A stretch of 64,000 nucleotides of DNA from Lonicera japonica (GCA_021464415.1 CM038464.1:1984001-2048000); one strand, 5' to 3'. Shown: positions 24,646-38,115, numbered from the stretch's first letter. Made by a program: numbers and translations. Notes: a model not told the origin generated them from the letters alone.

Positions 24646-26198
24646 TGTTGACTTAAGGTTTTAATCTTATTTTAATAATAACAATAAATCAATCATGTGT
24701 AATTTAACATGTTTCTTAATACAAGCATATAGTTCATTTACTTGAAAAATTCAAGAAAAACATGACAATGATCACTCTTTCACTATTCGATCATTGGATA
24801 AGATAAAGAAGATCAAATCTCTCAATGCAAATCATGAAGCATAAATGATCAAAAGACTATATGAAAAGCTTATAAGAAAAAGTTTAAAGTGAAGATCAAT
24901 TCGAATAAACAAATCAAAGCATTCGAAGATTCGTTAATTCAGTAATTGAGTGAATGCTTAAGATTTACGTAAAGTTACTTTATTGATCAAATCTTTATAG
25001 CTTAAATATATTCATGCATCTTTTAAATATTGATTCAAACAAGCTTAAAATTGAATTTCTTTGAAAATCATAATTTTACAAAGACCGAGTTTCAAAATAA
25101 ATTCATATTAATTTTAAATGATCATATTTTAAGCTCTTATACAAATAGGTATTTTAGAAACATATCTTTGAGGTTTACAAATCACTATAATTGTATTTGG
25201 AACTAAATTTTTAAATTGCAAAAATGTTTTTATTTTACATCTAAAATTCGCTCAATTTTTGCACAACTTTGATCTAACGGTCTAATGGAGGTCTTCCCAA
25301 ACTCCGATCACCTTAAAATTTTTACAGTAGTTAGTCAATATTCTTAGCACTTATGACCAAAATTTTAGCATGATCCAACGGTCGAATTAGAAGATATGAT
25401 CAAAACAAATTGGATAAAATTTAAATTTTTGGTCAATAAAACTAGCCGTTTGAAAGTTTGAAAATGTCTACTTTTGACCCAAAATCTTTCTTAATCACCC
25501 CCAACAGCCATATACTTTTGCAAGCTATATATATAAGGTCCTAGACATCTTTTAACACACCTTTAATTATTCTAATACTCTATTCTTCATCAAGTTTAAA
25601 TATTCAAAGATTTAAAAATATTTTTTGATCAATCTTTCATCTTTTGAGCTATATATTTTTTATCAAAACATGATAACTTTTAGTGTGAGTTATTTGTCAT
25701 ATCTTATAAACACTTGAGAGTTATTGTATTAGTGTGTATCACCACAAACAAATCATTCTTCATTTTAAAAAAGAGTTTATCTCTTTGTAGAGGAATAGAT
25801 AATATCTTGTGAGAAGTGTAGCGGATATTGCTACATTATGAGTGTTGTGTGCACAAAAATATTTGTATTGAGGTTTCATCTTCATTCGAAGAAGATTGAA
25901 TAATGAAAATTCTCGGAGAACTAACCGAGCGCGGACGTATAGTTTAGGAAGCCGAACTGCGTGAACAAAACGTCTTGGGCTTCAATCGGTTTAACCTTTC
26001 TAACTCAAGCTCTTTATCTACACACATTTATAATTGCTCTATTATTACTTGTATGTTGAGATTGCTTGATTAAATTTGAATTTACTTGATAAATTTATTT
26101 AGCTAACTTTTATTGCTTAAACATTTTCAAAAATATTTTTAATTCCGTATTTAATTTGGAAAACCCTATTCACCCCCTTTAGGGTCATTATCTGACCA
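24646..26198 (+). repeat. 5' LTR of the Copia element
   Basis: Begins TGTTGACTTAAGG and ends TTATCTGACCA. Aligns over its whole length with 31094-32615. Ends just before the tRNA-Met primer site. Confidence 0.85.
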
Positions 26199-26257
26199 AA
26201 AATTGGTATCAGAAGTTGTACTCTTTTTTTGATTTAACAATCTTAGAGTTTACGATC

Positions 26258-27204
26258 ATGTTTGAAGGTTTTTCCACTTTTAGGCCACAATTGTTTGATG
26301 GCAAAAACTATAGCTATTGAAAAAGTAAAATGAGCATATTTTTGCAAGCCGGTGATTTTGAGCAATGGAGAGTCATACTTAAAGGACCATATGAAATTAA
26401 CAAAATAGATTAAAATGGAAGGACTATTCCCAAGAAAATGTTCGAATATGATGAAAATGATATTAGAAAAATTCAATTTAATACTAGAGCTTTAAATTCT
26501 TTAAATTGTGCATTAAGCATAGAGAATATAATAAAATCTCTAGTTGTAAAATCGACAAAGAGATTTGGGACAAACTTGAGGTTACTTATGAAGGAACCAC
26601 TCAAGTTAAATATGATAATATAAATATACTTATTCATGATTATGAATTATTTAAGATGGAACATAATGGATCTCTTGCCTCCATGTATAGTAGATTTTTT
26701 ATTATTATTAATGATAAGGATCTTCTTATAATGGTTTATTATAATGAAGATAAGATAAAAAAAATTCTTAAAATTCTTTCAAAGAAGTGGCGACCGAAAG
26801 TGACGGCGATTTAAGAAGTAAAGAATCTCAAAACACTCAACATGGTCGAGATTTTAGGATCTCTAAAAACTCATAAGAAAAAACTTTAAAGAGAAGAATA
26901 AGTGGATACAAAATCAAAGAAAACCTTAGCTCTCAAAACTATCAAACATGAAGATAATGATGTATCAATCAATAGTGGTGAAGACATGGCGCTTTTGTTT
27001 AGAAAATTTATGAAATTTTTAACTAAGAAGAAAAATTCTCAAGGAAAATATAATAAATATCCATCATCCTTTAGAAGAAACAATGATCGATTAAATCAAC
27101 AAAGAGAAAAAAATGATGAAATCAAAAAGTGTTATCATTGTCATGAACCCGGTCATATTAAGCCAAATTGTCCACTTAGAAATAAGGAAAAAATGGACAA
27201 ATGA
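26258..27204 (+). pseudogene. Copia gag remnant with zinc knuckle
   Basis: The start ATG (26258) opens a frame reading FDGKNYSY, then TGA where the family has Trp, then KSKMSIFLQAGDFEQWRVI. After frameshifts the capsid region continues (WDKLEVTYEGTTQVKYDNIN near 26568-26627), followed by the CCHC zinc knuckle CYHCHEPGHIKPNC at about 27130-27171. At least three disruptions make it non-functional. Confidence 0.85.
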
Positions 27205-27222
27205 GATAAAGTATTCAAACAA

Positions 27223-30200
27223 GTGAAGCATGCACTAAAAGGAATATATAGCAATTCCGAAGAAGGAGAATCGGATGCCGATTATAGTGATGAAGAAACG
27301 ACCAATCTTTGTTTTGTGGCAAAAGAATATAAGGTTTGCATGAGAGCAAAAGCTAGCAAAACAAAGTGGTTCTTAGATAGTGGATGCTTGAAATACATGA
27401 CAGGTGAAAAGATAAATTTCTTAAATCTTACTCCTAAACAAGGAGGCAACGTCACATTTGGAGATAACGCCAAAGGCAAAATCATTGGTATAGATAAAGT
27501 TGGTAAGAAATTTTCTTATATTGATATGTTCTACTTGTTGACGGTTTAAAACATAATTTTCTTAGTATTAGTCAATTGTGTGATAAAGGTTATAAAGTTA
27601 TTTTTAAATCTGAATGTTGCATTGTTAAAAATATTAGTGATAATTATATCTTGTTTTTTGCTTATAAATCTAATAACGTATATACTCTTGAACTTGATGA
27701 TTTGTCTCAACAAGATGTTAAATATTTGTCCGTGTTGAATGATGTTTCTTAGTTATGGCATAAAAGATTAGGTCATGATAATATGAATTTAATTCACAAA
27801 TTATCTAAAAAGGAATTAGTTAAAGGATTATCCAAAACTAAATTTGTTAAAGATAAAATTGTGATGCTTGTCAACTTGGTAAACAATACAAGTTTTTCTT
27901 TAAATATAAGAAATATATTATTACTACTACTAGACCAGTTGATATGTTAGAATTAGATTTATTTGGACCTAATTTGGTTGCTAATTTAGGTGGTAATTAC
28001 ATGCCATTGTGATTGTTGGTGATTTTTCTAGATTTACTTGGGTGTTCTTTCTTGTTCATATAAGTGAAACACCTCATGTATTTGCTAAATTCTGTAGAAA
28101 GTTTAAAATAAAAAGGGTGCTTCTATTGTACATGTTGAAAGTGATAGAGGTAGAGAATTTGATAATATTGACATTGAATATTTTTGTGATGAGCATGGTA
28201 TTAGTCATAACTTTTTGGCACCTAGAACTCTTCAATAAAATGGTGTGGTTAAAAGAAAAAATGAATCTCTTCAAGAGATGTCTAGAACCATGTTAAATGA
28301 ACATTCTTTACGAAGAAGATTTCTGGGCGAAAATCGTTAATACCGCATGCTATGTAACTAATGGTATTATTATTCGTAAAAAGTTAGATAAGATACCTTA
28401 CGAATTATGGAATGACAAAAAACCTAATATTGCATATTTTAAGGTTTTTGGTAGTAAATGTTTAATTTTAAATGATCGCGATCATTTAAAAAAATTTAAT
28501 GCTAAATCTGACGAAGGAATATTTCTTGGATATGCTACTAATAGTAACGCTTATCGTGTTTACAATAAAAAAAGTTTAGTTGTTCGAGAATCCATGTATG
28601 TTATTTTTGATGAGTTTTAATCCTTTTGCACCCATAGTACATTCCGATGATGATGTTGAAATTATCCAAAAAGTTTCGGATATTCAAATTAATGATACAT
28701 TTAAGGAAGAACCATTGAGTGCTCAAAATCCTTATAAAAAGACGTAAAGTAAAACTGAGCAAAACTTGAATGACTTACCTAAAAGTTGGAAATTTGTGTC
28801 CAACCACCATAATGATCAAATTATTAGAGAGTCATCTACTAAGGTCATGACTAAATCGTCATTAAGAAATGTTTGCAATAATGTAGTGTTTGTTTCTCAA
28901 TATGAACTTAAAAACATAAATGAAGTCAAACAAGATGAATATTGGATGATGGCTATACAAGAAGAGCTCAATCAATTTGAAAGAAATAAAATATGGACAC
29001 TTGTTCCCAGACCTAATGATCATTCCATTATAGGCACTAAATGGGTATTTTATAATAAAAGGATTAAAATTGTGTTATTGTTATAAATAAAGTTAGACTT
29101 TTTGTCTAATGATACAATCAATAGTAGGGCATTAATTATGAGAAAACTTATATACCCGTAGCACGTTTAGAAGTTATTCGTATACCACTTGCTTATTCTT
29201 GTTTAAATTTTTTTAAGTTATATCAAATGAATGTTAAAAGTGCGTTATTGAATAAGAAGTTTATGTAAAACAACCTCCCGGTTTTGAAAATAATACTTAT
29301 CCGAATTATGTGTTTAAATTGTCAAAAGCTTTATATGGAATGAAATAAGCACCTAGAGCATGGTATGATAGATTAAGTTCATTTTTTGCTTAATAATGGA
29401 TTTGTTAGAGGCAAAATAGACACCACTTTATTCATTAAGAATCATGCCAATAATATGCTACTTATGCAAATTTATGTTGATAATATTATTTTTGCTTATA
29501 TTAACGACAATCTTTGTAAAGAATTTTTTACTTGTATGCGAAAGGAATTTGAGATGAGCATGATGAGAGAGATGAATTCTTTTCTTATATTGCAAGTAAA
29601 GCAATGCAAAGATGTGGATCTTTGTCAATCAAGAGAAGTATGTGAAGAAACTATTGAAGAAGTTCGATATGGAATGCGCTAAATCAATGAGTACGCCTAT
29701 GAGTTCAACGTTGAAACTTAACAAAGACGAAAGTTGTAAGAGTGTCGACGTCAAGAAATATCGAGGTATGATCGGTAGCTTACTTTATTTGACGGTTTAT
29801 AGATCGTACATCATATTTAGTGTTTGTCTATACGCACGATTTCAAGCGGATCCAAAAAAATTGCACTTACACGTCGTAAAACGTATATTTCGTTATCTTT
29901 CCGACATTAGTTCTTCGGGTTTGTGATACCCAAGAGAGAACACATTTGACCTAATAAGTTATTCCGATTCAGATTTTGCCGATTGTAAAATTGGTAGGAA
30001 ATGTTCTAGTGGCACATGTCATTTTCTAGGACACGCACTAGTATCTTGGTCAAGTAAGAAATAAAATTCGATGGCCCTTTCAACTATCGAAGCATAATAC
30101 ATGGCGGCCGAAAGTTATTGTGCGCAAACATTATATATTAAACAACAACTAAAAGACTTTGGAATTAGTCTTAGCCACATTCCCATTAAATGTGATAACA

Positions 30201-30422
30201 CAAGTGCTATTAGCTTGACCAATAACCCCATACAACATTCACGTACTAAGCACATTGAGATGACATCATTTTATTCGTGATCATGTGCAAAAAAGTGATG
30301 TTGATATTGAATTCGTTAACACCGAATCGCAATTTATGAATATTTTCACTAAACCACTCCCGCACGATCGTTTTTGCACTATCCTTCGTGAACTTGGTAT
30401 GACTAGAGCTTGTGACATCTAG
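27223..30422 (+). pseudogene. Copia pol remnant: protease, integrase, reverse transcriptase, RNase H
   Basis: Domain order is the Copia order. The protease motif WFLDSGCLKYMTG lies at 27368-27406, the GAG-pre-integrase WHKRLGHDNMNLIHKL near 27756, and integrase pieces at 27950-28300 (LDLFGPN). The reverse transcriptase spans about 28915-29930 (NEVKQDEYWMMAIQEEL, IYVDNIIF, IGSLLYLT). The RNase H spans about 29950-30420 (FADCKIGRKCSSGTCHFLG, ALSTIEA) and ends in TAG. The active-site YVDD-type motif reads YVDN. Many stops and frameshifts break it throughout. Confidence 0.88.
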
Positions 30423-31093
30423 TTTGATAAAAGAAAATAGTTCATTAATTATGCTTGACTTAGATTAATATTGGAAGTCTTCATTTTGCATGTTATTGTA
30501 AACTAACAATGATTTTGCAGTCTAAGAATCATTATCTGTCATTCAAAAAAGGGGGGCCAAAGAATCCGAAGATCATCGACATTAAAATTCAAAACAGTAT
30601 TAAGACTATAAGAAGAAAATGAGACCTCGAGGGAGATAACAAAAAAGAGGGGACAAGAGGCATCTAGTACTGAAAGGATCCTGAAGATGTAAAGTTGTCT
30701 ACTTAAAAGCAAAAAGTCAAAATATATAGCGCTCCCGCGTACATCTAGAATCTAGCGCCCTCGCACGGTTTAGATCCATTTTTTATGTTGCCATAGGGGG
30801 AGAAAATCTGTGTATGGCGTTGATGTTGTGGTAAGATTTTAAATGTATGGTATTGATGTTGTGGTAAGATTTTAAATGCTTTAAACTTACTTTAAATGTT
30901 TTTTTTACATTCGTACTTTTGAAAGCTTTATTTAATTTTTTTTTTTCAACTATCTCAAATATTTGCAATACTTTTTAATTATCATCTTTGCATAAATTGA
31001 GGGAAAGCATATTATTTATTTACATTTATATGTTATTTATGCTTATTATTGTTAACACACATTAATTTATTGTTATCGTAAAAAGGGGGAGAT

Positions 31094-32615
31094 TATCGAC
31101 CTAAGGTCTTAATAGTATTTTGATAATAACAATAAATCAATAATGTGTAATTTAACGTGTTTCTTGATATAAGCATATAGTTTATTTACTTGAAAAATTC
31201 AAGAAAAACATGACAATGATCACTTTTTCACTATTCGATCATTGGACAAGATAAAGAATATCAAATATCTCAATACAAATCATGAAGTACAAATGATCAA
31301 AAGATTAAATGAAAAACTTATATAAAAAAGTTTCAAGTGAAGATTAATTCGAAGAAACCAATCAAAGCATTCGAAAACTCGTTAATTCAGTAATTGAGTG
31401 AATGATTAAGATTTATGTAAAGTTATTTTATTGATCAAATCCTTATAGCTCAAATATATTTATGCATCTTTAAAGATTGATTCAAACAAGTTTGAAATTG
31501 AATTTATTTGAAAAACATCATTTTACAAAGACTGAGTTTCAAAATAAATTCATATTAATTTTAAATGATCATATTTTAAGCTCTCATACAAACAGGTATC
31601 TTGGAAACATATATTTGAGGTTCAAGAATCATTAGAATTGTATTTAGAACTAAATTTCTAAATTGCAAAAATATTTTTATTTTACATTTAAGATTCGCTC
31701 AGTTTTGGCACAACTTTGATCTAACGGTCTGATGGAGGCTTGCCTGGACTCCGATCACCTTAAAATTTTTACAGTAGTTAGTCAATATCTCTTAATACTT
31801 ATGACCAAAATTTGAGCATGATCAGAATAAATCGAATAAAATTTGAATTTTTGGTCAACAAAACTAGCCGTTGAAAAGTTTGAAAATGTCTACTTTTAAC
31901 CTAAAACCGTTCTTAATCACCCCAGCGGCCATATACTTTTGCAAGCTATATATACGAGGTCTTAAACATCTTTTAATACACCTTTAATCATTCTAATACT
32001 ATATTCTTTATCAAGTTCAAATATTCAAAGATTCAAGAACATTTTTGGATTAATTTTCATCTTTTGAGTTATATATTTTTGTTCAAAACTTGATAACTTA
32101 TATTGTGAGCTACTTTTCATATCTTGTAAACACTCGAGAGTTATTATATTGGTGTGTATTACCACAAACAAATTATTTTTCATTTCAAAAGAGAGTTTGT
32201 CTCTTTGTAGAGCAAGATAACATATTCTGTGAAAAGTGTAGTGGGTATAGCTACATTGTGATTGTTGTGTGCATAACAACATTTGTATTGAGATTTGAAT
32301 CTTCACCCGAAGAAGGTTGAATAGTAAAAATTCTCGAAAAAATAACTGAGCGCGGACGTATGGTTTAGGAAGTCGAATCGCGTGAACAAAACATCTTGGA
32401 TTTTAATCGGTTCTTTCTAACTCAAGCTCTTTATCTACTCACATTTATAATTGCTCTATTATTGCTTGTATGTTGAGATTGCTTGATTAAATTTGAATTT
32501 ACTTGATAAATTTGTTTAGCTAGATTCTATTGCTTAAACATTTTAAAAAATATTTTTAATTATGCATTTAATTTGGAAAACCCTATTCACCCCCTCTAGG
32601 GTCTTTATCCGACTA
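31094..32615 (+). repeat. 3' LTR of the Copia element
   Basis: Starts TATCGACCTAAGG directly after the polypurine tract and ends TTATCCGACTA. The terminal TG and CA are mutated to TA and TA, consistent with age. Confidence 0.85.
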
Positions 32616-33478
32616 GCATATATTATTATTATTATTATTTTTGAGTTGACAGGTGGATTATACGTTAAAAGAGAAATATTTTGACAAGTCATTATCTTAT
32701 TAATTTCCTTTGACCTTCGTTTTTTTGGATTTTAACTTAATTATGCTTTAATCTCATGGAATTGATTAATAAATCGCATATCTAAAGGGCCGGGCGCATC
32801 ACAGGGGGTATCTTGGGGTATAGTTGCTTGGGTAGGGGTAGGCTGGGTTGAGGCGTGGGACGGGTGGCGATGATTGATAGTTAATTCAATAAGAATGAAA
32901 TTGAAAAACTTTACTCTCCATATATAATTCAATTATTTAGAATTTATGGTTTTGAAATTCTATCGAAATGCTAAAATCATGACATATAGTCCATCTAAAT
33001 AAAAGAATTTTAAAACTATGTCTCAATTCTAATTCTATAGTATAGAATTAAAATTGTCAAACACACCCTTAGAGCATCTCCATTAGGTATGGGATTACAT
33101 CCTTTCTTCATAGCGGAGAAATTTAGATGGATAAAATTTGGCCTATAGGATAGAGATCGACTAAATTTACCATTCCTTAAATTTTACTTTATACGAATAT
33201 GAGCAACTCGTATGAGCCATACGAGTGTAGTAGAGCCGTATCAAACATTCAAAAAAAATCCATACAAGTCTAGTTCACTCGTATAAGAATTTTTTTTTTC
33301 TTTTAAAACAAAATACCCCATACAGGCAGCCCGCATGGCTTTTCTCAAATTATTTTTTTTAACTCATATGAGAGTGAGACAAAACTTAAAAAAACAAATA
33401 TATTCAAAACAAGCCATACGAGGGTAGTAGCCTTGTTTAGTTAATTTTTTTTTTAATTCATACAAGTGACATAGTGTC
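32616..33478. other. Intergenic DNA, no gene recognised
   Basis: AT-rich with a GC-richer patch at 32785-32875. Around 33062-33090, AACACACCCTTA followed by GAGCATCTCCATTAGG looks like abutting MITE ends, but partner ends were not found. Repeated CATACGAG/CATACAAG/CGTATGAG words occur at 33195-33470. Confidence 0.35.
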
Positions 33479-34213
33479 TGTGGGAGCATAATTTCCAAAT
33501 GTCCACTTGGGCCGAATACTAAGACCCAAGCCTAGGCCCAAAGAAGTCAGCTCAAAAATGAAAAGGCAAGACACAGCCAACAGGACCGGAATAAACAATT
33601 TAAGATTTGCTGACCACGAGTGATGCCCTAGCCGTGTATAGCTTTGATCTCTGGCAGGGAATGGTGACACTAAGATGGGCACGCTGACGAACGAAGATGT
33701 GACACCTGTAAGGGGAAGGGTTACTACCAGTGTTAATTGTCGATATGGGCGTTTTAGCGAATGAAACCCTTACACATGTAAAGTATCATTTCCCTCTGGA
33801 TAATGACACACAACACAAGCGAGGAGGGGGATAATTCCTGATCAAGCAAGGTTCTTTTCTGTCATTTTGGTTTTTAACTTAGCTGAGCATTGCAACCCTA
33901 ATTCTATGATTATAAATCAAAGAGGATAGCTCAAGATAAAGGATATAGAAAAATGATCCATATAACAAGCATTTGAGTGAAAGAAAGAAACACCAACACA
34001 CACACACACACAAGGGAGGACGTACCATTAGATTGAGAATAACAATTACCAGGGGAATTTACCCATACCACCCAAAAAACTCAGTCTCATTCATTCGGCA
34101 AATTTACTGTTCATCTGCCACCTTTTAGTATCTATTACTAATTCTGCTAGTTTTGGGCCGATTCCCTCGTCTATAAATTTATTCTGGGCTTGGTCAAATT
34201 TAGGCCACCCACA
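33479..34213 (+). mobile_element. Solo LTR with near-matching 5-bp target duplication
   Basis: The segment starts TGTGGGAGCATAATTTCC and ends GGCCACCCACA, so the termini are inverted (TGTGGG/CCCACA). It is flanked by GTGTC (33474-33478) and GTCTC (34214-34218), one mismatch. It is less AT-rich than its surroundings, has a TATA-like ATTATAAATC near 33909 and a CA microsatellite near 33994. No internal region follows, so this is a recombined solo LTR. The superfamily is not determined. Confidence 0.65.
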
Positions 34214-34315
34214 GTCTCGTATAATTTTTTTTTTTTTTTTTAAAAAGATCATTCAAGTATAGGATGTCCATATGACTAAATTTTTTTAATTATATACAAA
34301 TTTTAAAATTTAATA

Positions 34316-34598
34316 CTCCTTCCGTCCCAATTTAATTGTTTACTATTCTATTTATAGATGTCTCAAAATAGTTGTCTACTTTTCACATTTAGTATGTTAT
34401 TAATTATAATAACTTTCTTATTTTCAATATTACTCTTTAAGTTCTTCATACTTTTTTTTATTTTGAGTCCCGCAACATTTTTATGAGAAAAAAGTAAATG
34501 ACATTTTTAAAAATAAATATATTTTTTTAGAGTAATCATTATATTTTTTTAATTTTTAATTTTTTAAAATGTAATAATTAAATTTGGACGGTGAAAAT
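34316..34598. mobile_element. Stowaway-like MITE
   Basis: CTCCTTCCGTCCCAATTTAA after a TA (34314-34315) is the familiar Stowaway/mariner-type end, matched on the other side by TTAAATTTGGACGG. The right border is approximate. Confidence 0.7.
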
Positions 34599-35172
34599 AA
34601 ATAATTGATAAATTTGGACCAGATTTTATCATACTCGATTCGGATGCTCAGGTGGTGTTTGGTTAATGTTTCAAGACAAGTTTTTTAGACAAGTTTTTAA
34701 AAATTTGGTGTTTGGTTGAATGTTTTGAGTTAGAATTTTTATGTTGAAAAGTGAATTTGGTTTTGTTTGACTTTTTTTCAACCAATGAAAAAAACGCATA
34801 AAAAATTTCAAAAAATAGTCACAATAGATCTTATTTTATAGATCTCGATGAGTAGGTTTCAAATATATATTTTTTATTATTTTTTGATTTTTGAATTTAA
34901 AGTTATAGCGTTTTACTTATTCAAAAATAGCAACTAAACACAATATCAATATTTATAACATTGTATGTTTGTTCGTACAGATTTGAAGTTGACGGGCGAG
35001 GGAGTGGCCACCAATCTCTGACACAAGTCATGGTTAATGTGAGGAATACAAAAGGGCGACGCAACAAGGAGGCTACTGCCAAAAGTTGAATGGGTAGTCA
35101 GATTTTTTGTGTATAAACCTTTCATTGGTATAGACGTACAGTGAGAGGTAACAACATAAAAAGAAAATGATA

Positions 35173-35425
35173 CTCACTCCCTAATTTAATTGTTTATTAT
35201 TTTATTTTTAAATTTTTTAGAATAATTATTTATTTTTTATATTTAATAAGTTATTAATTATATTATTTTTAATATAATTTTTAAATTTTTTTATTTTAAA
35301 TTCCGTCACTTTTTTTTATTAAAAAAAAAGTAAAAGATATTTTTAAAAATAAATATTTTTTTTAGAATAATTATTGTATCTCTTTAATTTTTTAAAATAT
35401 GATAATTAAATTGGAACAAAAAGAG
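35173..35425. mobile_element. Second, more diverged Stowaway-like MITE
   Basis: CTCACTCCCTAATTTAATTG ... AATTAAATTGGAACAAAAAGAG, flanked by TA (35171-35172, 35426-35427). The interior aligns with the copy at 34316. The right end is about 230 bp upstream of the VTE5 start, so it may sit in the VTE5 promoter. The interval 34599-35172 between the two copies holds only AT-rich, repeat-like sequence. Confidence 0.65.
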
Positions 35426-35657
35426 TAATATTTATTTTAAAAACACATGTTAAAATTATTATAAATAAAAAAATAAAATTTTATAAAAGAATTAGGTGAT
35501 ATATTTAATATATATTAAAAATTAATTATTTTTAAAAATAAATATTTAATATGTACACGTGATACAGATGTTAAGATGAATCAACATAAAATTTGAGCCA
35601 GGTAATAGGCCCATAGAGATTAAAGAGGAGAGAGAGAGAGGGGGCGGAGATTTAAAG

Positions 35658-37947
35658 ATGGGTAGTCGTGCTATGGTAAGCCTGGCGTCACTCTCCGCCA
35701 CCGCCGCCTTATCCTTCACTCAGTCGTCAATCTCTCTCCTCCGACGCCACGCGCTCTCTTCTTCAGAGCCTTCTCCTCTATCTTTCGCTACTCCCTCCTA
35801 TCCACTTTCTTCTATTTACCTTCCCAAACGCATTCTCGATTTCCGTGCCCCTGCCTTTTCTGGCGCCGGCATACTTTTGCGCGACGCCGGAGCTGCGGCT
35901 GTGGTCATGGGCGGCGCATACGCTCTCGTCTCCACTTTCGATAACCTCACTCAGCGCAATCTCATCGAACAGGTATCCTCCCCCCTCTCTCTCCATATGT
36001 ATATATAATTTGACAGATTGATTTAAATATGCATGTCGATTAACACCGTGTGAGTGCAATACTGATCTTTTGATCCGATGCATGTTTTTCTGCTTCGATT
36101 CTCCGCTCAGCTCCACACTCAGTCATTCTTTAATTTTTCATTTCTTAAATTTACTTTTCCATCTGTGAAGAAAATGGCCGGCGAAGGGTCTGGACAGTGA
36201 TAAAGGATTAATTGTATAGTATACTAAATTCGTTTTGGTACGTACAACAGTGATGCTAAACCTGTTGCAAAATATGTAGGCAAATTAGAGCAATTATTAT
36301 TTAACTTTTATAGGATATTATTTGGGCGCCGTGATTTATATATATACACTTATATATATGTATTAATAAGAAAAATTAAAATAAATAAAGCTCTTGGTTT
36401 GTGTGATAAATGCGAAAATAAGTTGAGACAGTTGATGAGATTGCTCTCTATCCCATGCTCATTTCCATGAGTGTAGATGTCTTCTATCTTGCATTATTTT
36501 TTGTGGAAAATTTTCTTCCTCAACCATCAAAGAAAAAATTTCCATTGAAAAATGCCACAAAGTAAGAATACATTTCACCCCATGACATTTCAGCCCATGT
36601 CTCAACTTATTTTTCAACTTCTTACGAAAATCAATTATTTTTATTTTCCTTTTCCATATTTTTATCAAACATACCCTTAATCTCTTAACAAGCCTCACAT
36701 TTGTTAGGCTCACATATGCATTACATGTGTACATGTAGAGCCTAATCTACTAGGACTTCGTTGATGCACTCCAACGCTCCATCTTTCCTATACATGATAT
36801 ACCTTGCTACCCTAAGCATATGCAGTGTTATCATTCAGTTTAGGATGTTTATTTCTCAAATTTTTATTTTTATTTTCCTGATGAATGTCTTGCACTTTCT
36901 ACTCTTTTTTGCTCAGAGTTTGAGCAGAAAACTGGTCCATATATTGTCTGGATTGCTTTTCATGGCTTCCTGGCCAATTTTCAGGTATCTGCTCAGTCTT
37001 CGTGGATAACACTGTCAATTCTAGTTATTTTTTTTTATGGTTTGATGAAATCTGAATTTTCCTTAGATACCTCAGCTGATCATTTTAATCCTAGATTAGC
37101 GTCTCAACAGAGGCTCGCTACTTTGCTTGTTTAGTACCCCTTGTAAATTGCTTTAGACTGGTCATCAACGGCCTCTCCCTGTCTACTGATGAAGGACTTA
37201 CAAAATCTGTTACTCGAGGAGGAAACCCAGAGTAAATTCTCCAATCCACCCTCTTCAATATTCTATTCCTTTCTTTGTGATAACAGAGAAATGAATCGTC
37301 TAAATGCGATGAGTGTTTATGCTGCAGGGAATTGCTTAAAGGTCCTCTATATTATGTCCTAATTTTGATTTTGTGCGCTCTTGTCTTCTGGCGAGAGTCG
37401 CCAGTTGGGGTGGTTTCACTGGCAATGATGTGCGGTGGGGATGGTAACAACTCTGCCTTAAACCAGAGTAAAATTCACTGGCTCGCTTGTGGCAATTGCA
37501 ATTTATTTCGAACCCGGTTTTTTGTAGGTGTTGCTGATATAATGGGTAGAAGATTTGGGCACCTAAAAATTCCTTATAATCAACAGAAGAGTTGGGCCGG
37601 TACCATCTCCATGTTTGTAGTTGGATTCTTGACCTCTATTGGGTGGGTTCTAAATCTTGGAAATACTTCAATTCACATGGATTTTAAATAAGCACTTTTG
37701 TGTTCGATGTTTATTTTATACGTTGAACCTCGATAATAAAACCTGTTAATTTGATTGTAGGATGCTCTACTACTTTTCCGTTCTTGGATATTTCCAGTTA
37801 GATTGGGTTTTGACAATAGAAAGAGTTGCATTAATTTCTTTGGTGGCGACTGCAGTAGAATCACTCCCAACAACAGGGTTTGTGGACGATAACATATCTG
37901 TTCCTCTAGTAAGCATGGCGGTGGCGTTCATGTGTTTTGGTTACTAG
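35658..37947 (+). CDS. VTE5: Phytol kinase VTE5 (chloroplast)
   Basis: Phytol kinase phosphorylates phytol released from chlorophyll, feeding tocopherol synthesis at plastid membranes. Six exons: 35658-35972, 36917-36984, 37100-37231, 37328-37443, 37528-37642, 37761-37947. They join in phase to 310 residues, close to the roughly 300 of known VTE5. The first ~60 residues are Ser/Ala/Pro-rich (transit peptide). Conserved segments follow: LRDAGAAAVVMGGAYALVST, SLSRKLVHILSGLLF, EARYFACLVPLVN, ELLKGPLYYVL, LAMMCGGDGVADIMGRRFG (split by intron 4, the probable catalytic loop), YNQQKSWAGTISMF, and the C-terminal FGY. Several hydrophobic membrane segments are visible. A GA-rich leader (35621-35650) precedes the ATG. 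The closest alternative is the related farnesol kinase, but the wording fits VTE5 better. Confidence 0.93.
36390..36678. mobile_element. Probable MITE in VTE5 intron 1
   Basis: The right end, read from the other strand, is GGGTATGTTTGATAAAAAT, followed outside by TTAA. The interior shares several blocks (CTCAACTTATTTTT, AATTATTTTT, TTTCCAT) with the Tourist-like MITE at 62479-62777. The left end is eroded and approximate. Confidence 0.45.
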
Positions 37948-38115
37948 ATTTTCTCTAACGTTGTAATGGCATTTGAAATCTTTGATGGCTGAAGATGGAA
38001 ATTGCCTTGTTATTTAGTACCCTTAGTTCTTTTTTCGTTCTTTCTAAATGCTTGTTTTGTGATGATGCTCACCTTGCATTACTTGTACATAATTGCCGGT
38101 TTGCACATGCTCTAA

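Larger units (their letters stand above)
24646..32615 (+). mobile_element. Near-complete but dead Copia retrotransposon with two LTRs
   Basis: 5' LTR 24646-26198; primer-binding site TGGTATCAGAAG 26204-26215; gag and pol remnants 26258-30422; polypurine tract AAAAAGGGGGAGA 31080-31092; 3' LTR 31094-32615. LTRs over 1.5 kb, the polypurine tract and the pol wording suggest the Sirevirus lineage (inference). A TATA box (TATATATAAGG) is at about 25525-25535 in the 5' LTR. The two LTRs differ at many positions and the coding region has many stops and frameshifts, so the insertion is old. A matching target duplication was not found. Confidence 0.9.

Noticed and set aside
24638..32622. ATATA near both Copia ends as target duplication
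   Set aside because: The ATATA copies are not adjacent to the LTR termini on either side and the region is AT-rich, so the match is not informative.
35778..36116. 112-codon minus-strand frame overlapping VTE5 exon 1
   Set aside because: Antisense shadow of a GC-richer coding exon.
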